From Hydrangea macrophylla (lineage: Eukaryota; Streptophyta; Magnoliopsida; Cornales; Hydrangeaceae): a stretch of DNA of 64,000 nucleotides. The notes beneath the pieces were generated by a model. The model searched no databases. It was not told where the DNA came from and worked only from the letters and a program-made list of their open reading frames with translations. The stretch is taken from NCBI GenBank assembly GCA_033977485.1, contig CM066988.1:77410669-77474668 (forward strand), read 5' to 3'. The position numbers and the translations under genes are program-made. This document shows, one piece after another, positions 21,843 through 33,157 of the stretch; the first letter of the stretch is position 1; the number at the start of each line of letters is the position of its first letter.

Positions 21843-22305
21843 TTCTGGTATTCCTGTGGTAGGACGGGGAAGCAGGTTATGGCCTTGATAGGGGTCAGAC
21901 ACACCGAACCTGATGTACAGAGGGGGCAGAGTGACTAATCTGAAAGGCAAAGAATGGAGGGTCCTTAACACTAGGTAGCACTCTCCCAAGACTACCCCGG
22001 GGACGCCCACTCGGTTCAATCTGTTTAGCGAACCTCCTGACTAGAAGAAAGAACAGAACCTAAGAAAGAAAAAATCCCACTCCCGTGCAAACCCAAGTGG
22101 GTTCGTACTCTCCAGATTCACCTAGAAAAGAAAGGGAAAGGAGAAAGAGAGGAAAAAGAGTGATGAACTGAGGCTGGGAATGAAAGACTTACAAAGATTA
22201 GCGCAGAAAAGAGATCGGGAATCTTGCTCAGGATCTTGTTAGCTCTTAAACCACTCGGGGATATATATCTTTGCAGTAAAGAATTGAAGCAATGGACAAG
22301 TATCC

Positions 22306-22313
22306 TTTATATA
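22306..22313 (-). promoter_or_regulatory. Antisense TATA box of the Tat accessory gene
   Basis: On the minus strand CCTATATAAAGG lies about 465 bases upstream of the antisense start codon, leaving room for a leader and possibly an intron. Its orientation fits the antisense gene and not gag-pol. Confidence 0.5.
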
Positions 22314-22319
22314 GGAACC

Positions 22320-22695
22320 GCGGACGGTTCAGATCAAGACAGATCCAACGGCTCAGACGCTTTCCCGTCCAAAGTGGCTAACAGTTGTCGCCTCGGGCAC
22401 GCGAAGCGTCGCCTCAAAAGATGCGTGCATTAAATGTCTGATGAGACGGTTCGGTTACCACAAAGAATGGTCTGGTTACCTCCACGCTGGCATCATTGGA
22501 TCCTAACTAGGCCAGTGACTAGTTGACGCGTGGTAGAGGTAGGACATGGGCCCACATGACCACCGCTCGGTCCATACCCCGGATGACCGCCACGATCGAT
22601 CCCACCTCGGGTAGAGTCCCGACCTCTTACCGGACGATTCTTCAGGAGTAGTCTTAATTTTCAAATTTCATATGATGGGACATCACATCAACTTT
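22320..22695. other. Tat region between antisense promoter and 3' LTR
   Basis: GC-moderate non-coding sequence, probably regulatory for the antisense gene. I see no ORF. Confidence 0.4.
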
Positions 22696-22711
22696 GAAAA
22701 TGGGGGGCAGC
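22696..22711 (+). other. Tat polypurine tract
   Basis: GAAAATGGGGGGCAGC directly precedes the TGATACG start of the 3' LTR and fits as the plus-strand primer. Confidence 0.8.
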
Positions 22712-23281
22712 TGATACGTCCAGAAATATTCTGCTAGAGTCAAACTGCCAAGACAGTAGTGGAAGACCCGAATTACCCGGAAGAGGAGCTAGTGGCCCAC
22801 AGATCTCGAGGTCTGGTCAATAATTACCGCTCGGGGTGTACTCACAACCCGGGCTTGCCGTGCAACAGCCCTTCGCGAGGTGCGGTCCGACAGCCAAGCC
22901 GCATAGCAATTTCCTAATCCAGTCATAAGACTAATGGAAAGTGTAGATAGTTTCCTAATCTACTTAGGAAGCCTTCCATGATGTATGCTCATCCAGTTGT
23001 AATTAGATGGAGTTTCCTTATCTCGTCAGTTACCATGTATGGGTGGTCTCTTACACCTATAAAAGGGACCACTCACCCCCATCAAAGGGATCGCATTCTT
23101 AACCTAAAGAATAGCTAAATACTATATCATACGCATATACCCGGCCGATATTACTGGTAGTGCCGCCCAATTGTTGGCTCACCAGACCCGCTGGTGATCT
23201 GCAAGTGTAGCGCACTGACGCACCACGTGGACGTAGTTCACCTCATTAACGGGGTCGAACCACACACAAACCATCGTGTCA
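22712..23281 (+). repeat. Tat 3' LTR
   Basis: The LTR starts TGATACGTCC after the polypurine tract. It has a TATA box in CCTATAAAAGGG (about 23056-23067). I place the end at GTGTCA 23281; an end at about 23322 is possible because the 5' LTR is outside the window and cannot be compared. Confidence 0.72.
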
Positions 23282-24559
23282 CCATCTCTCTCTCTCTTAA
23301 TTACTCTTACCATTTTTTGGCATCATCAATCATTAAATCATATTAATTCCAAAATGCATGTAAAACTAGGGATTTGGGGATTAAATGAGTACTATATCTA
23401 TTATATTAGCACATGAATATGTAATATTCATTGCTTGTCAGTAGGTCTTACCTTGTCGTATGGACTTATTGGTGAGGAGTCGCAGACTAGAAGTGTGGAC
23501 CATACACGTGAGACTCTAGAGACTAGTATGAAATATAGAGATGTGAATGCGAGCATGTTTATCGTTCATGTGCATTGTTGTTTTATTCACTAAGTGTTAG
23601 CTTAAATGAATCAAAATATGTGTGGTTATTCAAATAACCATTTCAGGTGTGAATGTCAGTGAGGAATCAGGGAAGTGATCACGAGATGTCAGGGGTTCAC
23701 TTAGAAGGCGACCTATCATGTTCACCTCGTAGTTTCGAAATAGGAATGTTGTAATAAAGATTTTATGACTTTAAACTATGTTTAACTTGGTATCTTAGAA
23801 CGAATTCGTAATGTTGTAATAGTTAGAAATCTTTTATAGTTATATTTTAGTAATGCTATAATTCAGTTAGAACCACTTTGGAATGGATTTGGAGTGTGTA
23901 ATTGGTCGATGGACCTTCAACTTGGAAATTCTGCGGAATGTGTTGTTGTAATGAACCAGTCGACTGGTTTGTGATTATAGTCGACTAGATCATTTTGTTA
24001 AGCAAGACACTGCATCATTTTATGAAAAGCAGTCGACTGGGTCCCCTAACACAATCGACTGGTTTGTATTTTCATAATCAGATTCCTACTTGGACTGGAA
24101 TTCAGTCCACCGGATGTACCAGTCGACTGAAAGTGTGACACCCCAGTTGAGTAGACAAAGGGAGGCAGTCGACTGGACAGGGTGCTGAGATTTTGAGCTC
24201 TCTGTATCTAACATTTCCAGTCGACCGAACCTATGATCAGTCAACTAGATTGTTGGTTCCAAAAGGGGTGTTTTTTTAAGTGTTTTTAAATGCGCAAAAC
24301 ATTTAATAACTCCAAGTTACATAGATTTTACTTATATTTTCCGCTGCTATTTACTTTAATTGAATTATTTTAGCCTCGGTGGTGTGCCACAGGCTTCGGT
24401 TATGCTATTGTGGGACTAGGCTAAGATATATACCCCCATGCTAACGATTGCAGATCGGACATAGCAGGCGACGCTCTCCAAAAAGAGAACTCCCCCTTTG
24501 GACTCCCGAGCTAGAATCGGAACCTCGCAAAACCTTTACCCTTCCCATCAGATGGATGT
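23282..24559. other. Unresolved non-coding region with AGTCGACT palindrome cluster
   Basis: There is no supported gene. From about 23955 to 24245 the sequence holds eight copies or near-copies of an AGTCGACT palindrome, several extended to CCAGTCGACTGG. The remainder looks like LTR or 3' untranslated sequence of an unidentified element; boundaries are not visible. Confidence 0.45.
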
Positions 24560-25214
24560 TCGCTCTATTAACTCTGTTTGTACTTGTCAATATCTCTTTC
24601 TGGTATTAACGCAACATCTATTACATCTGCCACCGTTCAGAGTTGATGTGTGTCAACTCGGCTTCTAATGTTATCCTATAGTCCTTTTTCAAATTTTTGT
24701 GCCCTATCCACTTTTCTTGGTACTATTCGATGTGCAAATTGAAGTAAATTGTTGTACTTGGCTGTATACTCATTCACTGTCATCTCCCCTTGTTACAAAT
24801 TTGCAAACTCACGACCCCTCTGAGTCTTGACGGATGTTGGAAATTACCGCTTATAAAAGACCTTCACAAACCTGTCCCACGTCTCTGGTGCCCCTTGTTC
24901 AATCACATTTGTCCTCCAATTTGGGCTTCCACTTTTAAAGCGTCAGTAGCACACATTATCTTCTTCTCATCTGTACACTCCACCGCCCGAAAGATACGAT
25001 TCATATCCATTACCCAATGATCAGCTTGTGACGGGTCTGGACCTCCATCAAATTGACTTGGCTTCCTTTTATAAAATTGTTCAATGACTCCCCGTTCAGC
25101 CCGTGGTTGAGGGTTTGCAGGTACCCGATCACTTACTGCCCTTACAAAGTTGCTTACCACATCTTCTAGATGGTCCATCCTTGAATGAGGTTAACGTTCC
25201 TGATTTGGATCCAT
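24560..25214 (-). pseudogene. Chromovirus-type Gag fragment
   Basis: Read on the minus strand, ATG 25214 starts MDPNQER, a TAA follows, and the frame continues MDHLEDVVSNFVRAV. Typical Ty3/gypsy capsid residues follow: FDGGPDPSQADHWVMDMN, FRAVECTDEKK, then after a frameshift near 24900 ETWDRFVKVFYKR and GEMTVNEYTAKYNNLLQF. Three or more stops lie in the downstream part. The start sits about 170 bases after a tRNA-Met type primer site, as in Del/Tekay chromoviruses. The zinc knuckle and pol are missing, so this is a truncated element that breaks off near 24560. Confidence 0.8.
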
Positions 25215-25380
25215 TCCTTACCTATCAGTCATTTTATATAAATATCTTGCATGCTATGCCAACAAAATGTATAACAACATAGCAGCAATTACTCATATGC
25301 ATTCATGAAATGCATCTACATGCTCATCTTCTACACGTACTCTCAATCGTTGTCTCTCACACCCAAAGTTCTAAGCCTAC

Positions 25381-25393
25381 AGCTCTAATACCA
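25381..25393 (-). other. Primer binding site, initiator tRNA-Met
   Basis: On the minus strand TGGTATTAGAGCT matches the TGGTATCAGAGC primer site with one C-to-T change. It lies 5 bases inside the LTR end at 25399. Confidence 0.8.
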
Positions 25394-25398
25394 CTAAA

Positions 25399-27516
25399 TG
25401 TCACACCCCGGAATCACCCAAATGAGGCCAAGACACGTGGCAAGTCACCAAGGCTTCTCACAAGTCATTAAAATTCCATAAATAAATTCAAAATTAAGTT
25501 AATACCAAAGAAGCTCAATCCACAATGGACAATTTCAAAAGTTTGGACCAACATACATCCAAACACACTTGTCGAATGTCCCTCAGGGAAACAATCAGTC
25601 AAAACCCTATTTTTGCAAGTTGAAAATCCTTACACAAAATCTCCTAAATCATTAATTGATTTATACACCAAACTCTAGCCCTTTAAAAGCCAAACCAAAC
25701 CATAGTCATGAGCTCCCAAATTCAAGCAAGATTTTAAAAGCTCTTTAGGAAAGATACATATTATAACCATTTACAAACCAAACTTAACAAGTAAATCCCT
25801 AAGTTGAAACGTCCCAAACCAACGGCACGAATATTAGAAGCAACCAACCAATTCAATTCAAACAACAGCTACAACCCATATAAAAACAAGTGGTAGGCTA
25901 TACAAGCTATAGTTGTGCAGAAGTACAAGATCCGACTACAACATGAAGTCTAACTAGATATATTACATAAGTCTTGAACCAACTATAATTTAACATACAC
26001 CATAACCCGAATTAGGAAACTGGTTACAACATATGACAAGTTTTAAGCTAAAAGCAAGCAACTACAAACAAAGTTGCAACAAACTCCCAATATCCATGAG
26101 CTAGTAAGCTACCACCTAGTTCACTTTCCTAATTCCTCTCCGCATTCACCTACGATGGTTATTCAATAACTACTACAATATATAAGCTATATGATTAGTG
26201 AACAATGCTAATTATGAACATGGATAACAAAGATGCTCAATTCAATACATTACAAAAAAACTATAGTCTCTGGTAATTACTAGTTCACTCCCACAACTTC
26301 TGGCTAGCTCGCTCCCAAAGCCCACGTGACTATTCATGACCCATGCCCTCACACATGCGGTCCCATTAGCCTCTGGTGGCCATGGTCGTCACCACATCGA
26401 TTACCTCATGGTGGTATAGAACTAGCAATTTCCATTGACCCAAATAGGCAACTCAACATGCTCATTTAAACATCACATTGTATAATCATACAACTATGCC
26501 TTACTAATAAAATGGGCATAGTTCTACACCATGGATTTGTAACTACTATTAAGCATACAAAAATTAAGCTAACTAGGCATGCTTTGGCATCACAGTTGAA
26601 CCCAACATGAAAATCATCCAAATATCAAAATTAACATCACTCACTTCTTGGGTTTCGCTCCTAGCTACAAAATTAGAGTCCTAGCAAGTTCAAGGCACAA
26701 ATTCTATACAAAAACTACAAGTTATGAGCTAAAACCCCAAAATGGGTCACTGAAAAATTGACACAGAACTCAATAAAATTGGTACCAACGGGTTAGACTC
26801 ACCTCCAGGTGTCCGAACATATGTTCTGTTTTAAGAATGAACGTCATGAAGCGCGTAAATCGACGTCGAAAAGTCATCGTCGTTCCGTCCAAAATTTTCG
26901 TATCTATCTCTGCATATCTAGGCCAAAACCACAAGCATGAAGGAGATGACTCCTTCACAATGTGTCCTCAATATGTTATCTAATCCATTTTTTTGTATTT
27001 TTATTATGAGACCCACCACAGTTTGCTAGTTTTACAATTTTACCCCTGTTAATTATAAAACTTATTAAAACTATCCCAAACCTAAATGAGTATTTGTCTA
27101 TGTCTTGCATGTGTCCCATAAGTGGTCCCCATATAATTATATAAAGTTGTTAATTAGCCTACGTGTTCAATTCGTGCTCACAAAGGTACCCTAACTGACC
27201 CCATGAGTGCTCACCGCCTAATAGCATGATATTATTAACAAAAATAATAATAAATCATTTAAGCCTTAATAAACATTTAGGTACATAGGGTATTCCACAT
27301 ATTACTGTCCCATCTCAACTGGGACTTACTAACACATGTCCCAACTTGGGACTACCACACTGGCCATATTTGGGTTCTCAACTGTACACCCATAAACAAC
27401 TTAGTAGATTAAACCCACCTCCAATAAGTGTCACATAACACTATAATTAACATTAACTCGTGATAATGCATGCTAAAGCAATATTAAATATAAATCAAGG
27501 GAGCGGGCGTTCCACA
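25399..27516 (-). repeat. Chromovirus 5' LTR, minus orientation (2118 bp)
   Basis: On the plus strand it runs from TGTCACACCCC to GGGCGTTCCACA, so on its own strand it begins TGTGGAACGCCC and ends GGGTGTGACA, typical Tekay-like LTR ends. It lies directly between the primer site and an interrupted copia gag. No second LTR is in the window. Confidence 0.78.
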
Positions 27517-27759
27517 GCCATTGAAGCCAGAATAAAGCAACGAGCTATTCCATTCGACTTCTTCCATTTGTCGAACTCGCGTCTGGCAGCTGTCAAAGGA
27601 TTTACCGTGGTCGTCCAGGCATTGGGTAGTGAGGCCATATATGTGATCCTCCGTAGTTAAAATGATATCCAGATTACTTTTCCATTTAGCGTAGTTGTTT
27701 CAAGTTAGTTTATATTGTGTGAGTATGGTGGCAAGTGAACTCAATGTAGATCCAGACAT
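27517..27759 (-). pseudogene. Ty1/copia Gag N-terminus
   Basis: From ATG 27759 on the minus strand the product begins MSGSTLSSLATILTQYKLT, meets a TGA, and continues NNYAKWKSNLDIILTTEDH. In another frame it reads REFDKWKKSNGIARCFILASM. This is the conserved start of copia gag (UBN2-type): a short leader, then a W-containing LDIIL motif, then KWKKSN..AR..ILASM. It is cut off exactly at the outer end of the chromovirus LTR at 27516, so that element appears to have inserted in it. A one-base frameshift near 27610 and the stop show it was already decaying or decayed later. Confidence 0.7.
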
Positions 27760-28051
27760 GATGAATTACTGAAAAATAAACAGACATAATAAATATGGAT
27801 ATCAGAATTAGACAGTATAAAATAAATGAATCCTTAAAACTCTTATTTAATGACAAAGTCGTCAAAATATTGAAACAAAAGAACAAAGCCTCTGTGTATC
27901 GGTTAATATTCGATCTTTCGATTAATCATGACTTGTCCACTATAAAACTCTCCAAAAGAGGTCATGACTTCCGAACCTATTTGATCTCTAAGTTTTTAAA
28001 CAATGCCCCGTGTGGGATCCCTTATTCATAACTTAGCTAGTGTACATGTAC
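27760..28051. other. Probable copia leader remnant
   Basis: AT-rich sequence upstream (minus strand) of the copia gag start. The only open frame (27795-28031, plus) has no recognisable motif and I take it as chance. It may continue at 36895 beyond the nested element. Confidence 0.4.
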
Positions 28052-29689
28052 TGATTCGAGGTGAAAATTGCATGTTCATAGCGTATTACATGGTCCTTTA
28101 TGCATCCTTTTATCCCCAAAGTCCCTACATTTAGGTGCATTCTAATAACAATGTTCTTTTTATTGTGTTAATGCTAAAACATATATTTATGTGTTGTTTT
28201 TTAGGTATTAGAATGTAATTCAATGAAGTGGAGCTAAAGAAAAGTGATTCTGGTGAAGAGAACAACGGAAGCAGCTGAGAAAATGCCAATTTTGACAATG
28301 AAGACTTCAGATTTGGAAGATTTCCCCAGAGATATAAAATGTAGATCTTTGAGTTACGGTCACGTGGCCGCAAACGGAAGGTCAATCCGAGGTCTGAGTA
28401 AAAGGTTATGGCCATTCTCCCATCGGTGCGCAGAGTTGTCAAAATCAGAGAGTTCAATCGATTGAGGAGAGTTCAATCGATCAAACCTTCGATCGATCGA
28501 ACTAAGCTCAATAGATTGAACTTCATATTCACCCAAAAGTTGCGTACAGTCTGCAAGAACCCTATATAAAAGTCGTTTTGACACTAGACGAAAGGAGGAC
28601 GCTCCAGAACGCAGAAAACAGCAGTTTAGGGTAGTTTTAGGGTTAGATTAGGAGTAGATTAGGCTAGGTTCATCTTTTTCTTCCTCTTTTTCATTAATAT
28701 ATTGAAGATTATTGAAGATTCAAGTGGATTTCATGTTTATTTCAAGTTTATTTCAGACTACATCCAGGTTTTTCGTTTCAATCCTTGTTATTTGATTGTT
28801 ATTAGTTTATATGCTATGATTACTTTAGGTTACTGTTTCTGTATTAATTTATTCATGTTTCCGTAGTTTAGACGTTAGGAATATGTGATAAAACATTGAT
28901 TCCCAACCTCTTCCATGCAATCTTTAGAAACCTTAGGCTCGATCGATCGAAGGTATTTCGATCGATCGAACCAGAGCCATAGTTAAGCGATCGAAGACAT
29001 TTCGATCGATTGAAGGATGAGGCAGTCCGATCGATCGAGAGCGCTTCGATCGATCAAACTTGCTAATTCCTGAGATGATTCTTTTAAGTATTCCATGACT
29101 TTTTGTTTTAGAAATCTGTCATCAAATTGTCCCTATAAACTCAGTTTGTCACAATAGTTTTTAGAACTTAAAGCCTTAAGGCCTTTTCTTCAATGACTTT
29201 TGAAAATCACTTTGAATGCTAACATCATTTAGAGTGCAAGTAATAACCATTGTTTTAAACCGCCTTCTAAGTATTTTAAATCACTTGTGATGATATAGTT
29301 CCGGTCATGAAAGGGCTATTGATTCTTTATCTTTAGAAAAATACAGAATGCTGCAGAGGATTGAACTCCATAGAACGTTAATGAATATGCATGGTAGATG
29401 GTTAGGATCAATGTGGATTCATGTATTTCCAGAACCTTTAGTTTATCTGTTTAAGTAATTATGTTTCTTTATGCCTTAGTATATTATTTAGTTTAATTTA
29501 ATTAATTAGGATTCGTTAGAATATCCACTCCCAACATTCTTATTTTCTTTTCCTTTTCATTAGGTTGTAACTTAGTATATATTCTTCCTATTCCTTCCCT
29601 GTGGGATCGACCTGGACTTATCCAGTATTACTTGCACGATCACCTACACTTGGGTGTTGCACAAGAGCGCACAACTTTTTAGTCGTGTA
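28052..29689 (+). repeat. Element D 5' LTR
   Basis: Begins TGATTCGAGG; the end reads AGTCGTGTA where the 3' LTR has AGTCGTGTCA, so one base is lost. TATA box CTATATAAAA at about 28562-28571, with TCGATCGATCGA-type clusters at about 28453-28520 and 28939-29063 on either side. Hairpin arms CTGGA 29612-29616 and TCCAG 29621-29625. Confidence 0.92.
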
Positions 29690-29696
29690 GAGTTTT

Positions 29697-29714
29697 TGGT
29701 GCCGTTGCCGGGGA
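29697..29714 (+). other. Primer binding site, tRNA-Asp
   Basis: TGGTGCCGTTGCCGGGGA matches the tRNA-Asp site of the Athila element except for one C-to-T change. Confidence 0.88.
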
Positions 29715-29886
29715 AGGCAACTAGGTTAGGATTTTACTAAGTTATTTCCATTTTTTTTTACTTTTCAAAAAAAAAATATAAAAAATAAAAATAAACAAAA
29801 AAAAACTTTTGGACTTTGTCTCTCACAAGATAAAATAAATAAATAAAAAAAATGCCTATTGTTTAAAAATTTTGAGTGAATATGTC

Positions 29887-31516
29887 TGCAAAGCGGGGGT
29901 TTTTGTAAAATACAACCGCGCTAAAGGAAAGAATTGTATTAATTTTTATCACAACTTCCCATGTTATCCGCAATTTGCATTGCAAGGCTAATTTTTATAC
30001 AATATGATTAATCTATGATAAGTTGTATTATTTTAGCTGTTGTTTGTGCAGATCACTGCTGTGTGGACTAAACAGATGAACATCAGAATAAATGGAATGC
30101 TGGAACGCAAACAAAAGAAGTCAAAGCTGAAAAGTGAAGTTCGATCGCTCTAAGAAGGTTCGATCGATCGAAGGTTCGATCGCTCGAAGAGAGTCGAAGC
30201 GCTTGAAGCTCAAGGGTTCGATCGATCGAAGTTAGTTCGATCGATCGAACGGGGTATTTCCAGTAACATCTGCGTGCGTAGCAGAATGCGGGTTTTAACC
30301 CTAGTACCTTAGGTTTTCTATTTATATGCATTTTGTACACGTCCATAAGGACGCCCACTTTTACATTTTAGCAGTTTAGAAGGAGAGATAGAGAGTTTGT
30401 TTGGTTTTTTTTGTAGGTTTTTCATATTGTGGATTGGATTTCTTGAAGTTTATACAAGTATCTTTCATTCCAGGTTACATATTTATTGCTTATTCATATT
30501 CTGCACGTGTTAGACGTAGTTAGATTGCTTGTTTTACAGTGTGGCATGCTAAATAGTTATAAAACCATAGATTTTATAGTTTTCATGAATAACTCGCAAC
30601 CAAACAAGGTGTTAATATTTTCTTACGTTAAAAATCAATCCTCGACACTCCAGACAATGTCTGAGTAGTCCCAGGTTGGGAGAACACGATGGAACAGTGA
30701 TCTCCAGCCTCTGCCATGCAGCAGAATAATCGCTGTGTTCGATCGATCGAAGTTAGTTCGATCGATCGAACCAGAGACAGTCAATCGATCGAAGTCAGTT
30801 CGATCGATTGAGGGATGAAGGTCTTCGATCGATCGAAGGCGCGTCGATCGATCGAACTCTCAGATTCTTGAGGATGTTCCCTGCAGTATTCCAGGACTTT
30901 TTGTTTTAGGACTTGTTATCATTCTGTCCCAAATAAATGCTCAGTTTGTCAAAACAGTTTTAAAACTAAGGCCCTAAGGCATTTTCTTTCAATACATTTT
31001 GCAAACCATCTTCAATGCTAACACCATTGAGGATGCGAGTCTTAACTATTGAATTAAACCGCTTTTGTGTATTTCAATTTAACTGTGATGATATGGTCCC
31101 GGTCATGAAAGGGCCATAGAATCTTTATCTTTTGAGGAATACGGAAAACTGTAGGTAATATACTCCATTGTGCTTCGAGGTAAATGCATGGTAGATGGCT
31201 AGGTTACTGCGGATTCGTGTAATCCCAACACTTTCTTTCTAAAGTTAAACACCCTAATTTTAAGTACTGTTTTAATTGGCTAGTTAGATTGCTTAGTTAA
31301 TTTTAATTATTTTCATTAGTAATCCTAGTTTGTGGAACTTCGTGTTCTGCACCATCATTCAACCTTAGTTATTTTATTTTGTTTTCTTTAGAGGTTAGTC
31401 TAATTCGATAGGTCAACACCTTCCCTGTGGGATCGACCTGGTCTTACCAGATATTACTTGCACGTCTACCTACACTTGGGTATTGCACAAGAGCGCACAA
31501 GAAAATTCTCGTGTCA
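29887..31516 (+). repeat. Solo LTR, Athila-related (1630 bp), with perfect duplication
   Basis: It starts TGCAAAGCGG and ends CTCGTGTCA, and is flanked by ATGTC at 29882-29886 and 31517-31521. There is no internal region, so recombination between two LTRs removed the body. The sequence is related to the Athila LTR at 6932 over its length (start, TATA region near 30318, U5 end). Palindrome clusters lie at about 30138-30252 and 30738-30862. Its hairpin uses CTGGT/ACCAG (31438-31442, 31446-31450). Confidence 0.93.
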
Positions 31517-33157
31517 ATGTCTTATCCATATTATCCTCTATACAACACAAACGCCACCAATAGGTACACATTAATTAATGAAAACTATCCCCCAAGTTAG
31601 CAAGCACCCACATATGATGTCGATTATTAACCCGAGTGCTACCAACCACCACAATGGGGAAACGATAGCATTAGTCCCCCGTGTTATCAAACGTATCAAG
31701 AACCTCCACATGGAGAGTCCTATCAATCGCAATGGGGATATAACCACAATGATAATGTAGAATATAGTAGTAGCTCCCACGATTACCAAGTGCACCAAGA
31801 CTTTCCCTTTGGCGAGTCTTGTCCGCAAACACAATGGGATGGGAATTACTACCAACCACAATGGGGGAAAACTTCATATAGTAATAATGAGGAGAATAAC
31901 CAAGTTGAGGATAATGGTATGTTAAAATTACTACTTAGTGAAATAAAAAGGCTAGATAGTGCACTAGATAAATTAGAAACTAGATATCAACAAGCATATG
32001 CTAGCCAACCTTTAGAAGACTATACCAGTCCTTCAACACTACAACCTAAATTTCAAGACACTAACAATAAAATGGAATTGGAGGACAATGACGGGTTTAT
32101 ATCGCATGAGGTTAACAACTCACTCGAGAAAGTGACAACCCAACAAGAACTCCAAAACGAAATCATTAAGCATGAAGTTGTAGAACCATCTTCTCCTCAA
32201 TATCCAACCCCAGACATCAACTCCTTCACTGCCTGGACAAAGTTGCACAATTCCTTTGTTCAGAGCACCTCAATAGATGACATATATAGTGAGGAGAGTT
32301 ACACGGATGAGAATGAGGTTTTTACAGATAATGAGAGTTTAGGTGACTGCACGTAATTAGGAAAGGATGAGTCCCCTGTTGACTCTACCCCTACTTTTGA
32401 TAGTGACCCTAGGGAGGACGTTATTGAAAAAACTAAATTCGGTTTAGATTCATGTGATATTTATGAACCTTCACCTCTTTCGGCCGAAGAGGTGGTGTCA
32501 CTAAGTTGCCCATCACCTATCCTCTCTATCAATCAAAGTTCTCATTCCGAGCTTGAAAGTCATGTGTACCCCACTATAAAATGTGTTGTGGAAGAGGATG
32601 ATAAGGATTCTAGTACATGCATTGCACAAATTTTTAAAATTCAAAATTCTGTGAGAGAGGACTTGGAAAATATTAGGCCCACTTTAGATGATCTTAAACT
32701 TCAACAAGAAGCTAGTAATCTGCTAAACTGCTTGACTTTCTTGAATAATAATGATATTGAGGCACAAATAAATAGTTTTATCCAAGTCCAGTCCAAAACT
32801 ATTTACATAGAACAGAAATCCCATTCATATGATCATATCTCCATAGATTCTGTTCTAATACAAGAGGAGGGTAATGAAGCTAAATTAGAACATCACTTAG
32901 ACCCTACCCCTTTTATCGAACCGTGGCCACCCCCTAGTATTAAAATAGAGGCCGTTATAAGAACTACCAACACCATAGATCATTTATTGCATATAATTCC
33001 TAAAAAGTGTGGTATATCTCTTATAACTGTCCAACCAAAATTTGGAGGCCATAGGTTTTGCATCATCTCCTCTGACCTTGAGCCTGACATTAGTTGGGGG
33101 GAGTTGTATATTTATGAGGAGCCCAACAATCTTCTCACTGTTAAATTATTTCACTAG
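31517..33157 (+). pseudogene. Unusual single ORF of element D
   Basis: The frame starts at ATG 31517 (MSYPYYPLYNTN) and runs about 546 codons to TAG 33155-33157, broken by TAG 31598-31600, TAA 31628-31630 and TAA 32354-32356. The N-terminal 110 residues are rich in Tyr, Gln and Trp, with repeated QWG motifs (QPPQWGND, QSQWGY, QPQWGK). A short helix LLLSEIKRLDSALDKLETRY follows, then long acidic Ser/Asp/Glu-rich sequence and a more hydrophobic C-terminus (GISLITVQPKFGGHRF, ending LLTVKLFH). There is no zinc knuckle, protease or RT. It may derive from the Gln-rich C-terminal half of an Athila Gag, but I do not recognise the family. Confidence 0.6.

Larger units (their letters stand above)
1..23281 (+). 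mobile_element. Ty3/gypsy Tat-clade LTR retrotransposon, 5'-truncated by the window
   Basis: This is a Tat-lineage element. Its order is gag end, protease, RT, gypsy RNase H, a second archaeal-type RNase H, integrase, tandem hairpin repeats, antisense gene, polypurine tract and 3' LTR. The second RNase H and the antisense gene between integrase and the LTR are known hallmarks of plant Tat/Grande-type elements. The 5' LTR and most of gag lie before position 1. The element is split by an Athila insertion (6932-21477); removing it and one copy of the ACAAG duplication makes the antisense reading frame continuous, which proves the two halves belong together. Many stops show it is inactive. Confidence 0.9.

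Noticed and set aside
27795..28031. Plus-strand ORF of 78 codons
   Set aside because: No motif, AT-rich, and antisense to a probable copia leader.
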